Of a stretch of 6,375 nt of DNA, positions 5,188 through 6,375 are shown piece by piece. The position numbers and the translations under genes were made by a program. The stretch is from Haloarculaceae archaeon (GTDB lineage: Archaea > Halobacteriota > Halobacteria > Halobacteriales > Haloarculaceae), in assembly GCA_018609945.1 (NCBI GenBank), contig JAHENO010000036.1, positions 1 through 6,375 of the forward strand, written 5' to 3'. The notes under the pieces were generated by a model. The model was not told where the DNA came from. It did no database searches and saw only the letters and a list, made by a program, of their open reading frames with translations. Position 1 is the stretch's first letter. Each line of letters starts with the position of its first letter.

Positions 5188-5212
5188 CCGGGCCCTCCCC
5201 CTCTTGAGGAAC

Positions 5213-6375
5213 ATGACTGCGCCCATCAGCGAGCAACTCGCGGACCCCGCTGACGCCCGAGAGGAGGGACGACGCAAGATCGAGTGGGCACGCCAGCACA
5301 TGCCCATTCTCGCGGCGTTGCGCGAACGTTTCGAGGCCGAGCAGCCCTTCGCCGGCGAGCGGATCGGGATGGCGATGCACGTCGAGGCCAAGACGGCGGT
5401 GCTTGCCGAGACCCTCGCGGCCGGCGGCGCCGAGGTTGCCATCACCGGCTGTAATCCTCTCTCGACACACGACGACGTGAGCGCCGCCCTCGACGCGGTC
5501 GACGGCGTGACCTCATACGCCCGCCGGGGCGTCGACGGCGACGCGTACTACGACGCCATGGAGGCCGTCATCACCCACGAACCCACGGTGACCGTCGACG
5601 ACGGCGGCGATCTCGTCTTCGCCATCCACGAGGACCACCCCGACCTCATCGATGGCATCGTCGGCGGCTGTGAGGAGACCACCACCGGCGTCCACCGGCT
5701 GCGGGCGATGGCCGAGGACGGCGCCCTCGAGTATCCGATGTTCGCCGTCAACGACACGCCGATGAAGCGACTGTTCGACAACGTTCACGGTACCGGCGAG
5801 TCCGCGCTGTCGAGCATCGCGATGACGACCAACCTCTCGTGGGCAGGCAAGACGGTCGTCGTCGCCGGGTTCGGCCACTGCGGGAAGGGCGTCGCCCGGA
5901 AAGCCAGCGGACAGAACGCCGACGTCGTCGTCACCGAGGTCGATCCCCGGCGGGCGCTTGCGGCCCACATGGAGGGCTACGACGTGATGCCAATGGCCGA
6001 GGCCGCCCCCGAGGGCGACGTGTTCGTCACGACGACCGGCAACAGGGACGTCATCGTCCGCGAGCACTTCGAGCGGATGGCCGACGGCGTCGTGCTCGCC
6101 AACGCCGGCCACTTCGACGTCGAGATCGACCTCGACGCGCTCGGGGAGCTCGCGGTGGATACCTACGAAGCCCGGGACGGCATGCAGGCCTACGAGATGC
6201 CCGACGGTCGCCGGCTGCACGTCCTCGCCGAGGGGCGCCTCGTGAATCTCGCGACGCCCATCTCGCTCGGCCACCCCATCGAAGTGATGGACCAGAGTTT
6301 CGGCGTCCAGGCGGTCTGTGTCCGCGAACTCGTCGAACGCGGCGCGGAGTACGACGCGGGCGTCCACGACGTCCC
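5213..6375 (+). CDS. ahcY: Archaeal-type adenosylhomocysteinase (or S-inosylhomocysteine hydrolase), C-terminus cut by window edge
   Basis: This NAD-dependent cytosolic enzyme splits S-adenosylhomocysteine, the by-product of SAM-dependent methylation, into homocysteine and a nucleoside. The first 387 codons are visible of an expected 420-430 or so; the missing end carries the C-terminal residues that complete the neighbouring subunit's NAD site. Visible active-site elements are His56, DDGGD (129-133, Asp130), EETTTGVHRL (154-163), Lys185 and Asp189. The NAD fold shows GFGHCGKG (219-226) and Glu242 in TEVDP, then TTTGN (273-277) and NAGHFDVEI (297-305). The human active-site Cys195 is Thr194 here, and the adenine-contacting Glu59 is replaced by Lys60 (MHVEAKTAVL), both typical of the short archaeal/Thermotoga subfamily. 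Residue 86 is His where relatives have Gln (STQDD). With a SAH deaminase nearby, SIH may be the real substrate. ATG 5213 gives the normal N-terminus. Confidence 0.93.
   Translation, partial: MTAPISEQLADPADAREEGRRKIEWARQHMPILAALRERFEAEQPFAGERIGMAMHVEAKTAVLAETLAAGGAEVAITGCNPLSTHDDVSAALDAVDGVTSYARRGVDGDAYYDAMEAVITHEPTVTVDDGGDLVFAIHEDHPDLIDGIVGGCEETTTGVHRLRAMAEDGALEYPMFAVNDTPMKRLFDNVHGTGESALSSIAMTTNLSWAGKTVVVAGFGHCGKGVARKASGQNADVVVTEVDPRRALAAHMEGYDVMPMAEAAPEGDVFVTTTGNRDVIVREHFERMADGVVLANAGHFDVEIDLDALGELAVDTYEARDGMQAYEMPDGRRLHVLAEGRLVNLATPISLGHPIEVMDQSFGVQAVCVRELVERGAEYDAGVHDV

Noticed and set aside
4204..5445. 413-codon minus-strand ORF across the secreted-protein gene and the start of ahcY
   Set aside because: It is antisense to two well-supported genes. 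Its hydrophobic Val/Phe/Leu runs are simply the reverse complement of the Glu/Asp repeat codons.
5513..6367. 284-codon minus-strand ORF opposite ahcY
   Set aside because: It is antisense to a clear AhcY. The apparent GDD-like strings are reverse complements of conserved AhcY codons.

Overview
The window looks like chromosomal DNA of a halophilic archaeon (class Halobacteria). It is GC-rich, its proteins are loaded with Asp and Glu and poor in Lys, and several genes have a TATA-like box about 27 bases before the start codon, as expected for leaderless haloarchaeal transcripts. I cannot name the species from the sequence.

Left part, minus strand: a uracil phosphoribosyltransferase gene (upp) runs off the left edge. 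Behind it is a 117-residue multi-pass membrane protein of unknown function. upp appears to have its own leaderless promoter in the 51-base gap between them. Divergently, on the plus strand, follow an acidic, helical haloarchaeal protein of unknown function (DUF5828-like), possibly preceded by a 17-codon leader ORF, and then a HAD-superfamily hydrolase of the L-2-haloacid dehalogenase type. That gene stops exactly where an 82-base nested palindrome begins, a MITE-like or structured element.

Right part, plus strand: a MTA/SAH deaminase (amidohydrolase) with a clear TATA box and Shine-Dalgarno site; then, after an AT-rich gap, a secreted acidic protein with a signal peptide, a predicted beta domain and a long repetitive tail; then an archaeal-type adenosylhomocysteinase gene (ahcY) that runs off the right edge.

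The clearest functional theme is recycling of S-adenosylhomocysteine (SAH). The deaminase can convert SAH to S-inosylhomocysteine (SIH). The nearby AhcY is of the subfamily with Lys where the classical enzyme has a Glu that contacts adenine. Together they could form a SAH to SIH to homocysteine plus inosine route. upp adds a nucleobase-salvage flavour on the left, but no operon links it to the right-hand genes. No CRISPR array, tRNA, rRNA or transposase gene was seen, and no stretch longer than about 210 bases lacks a gene.
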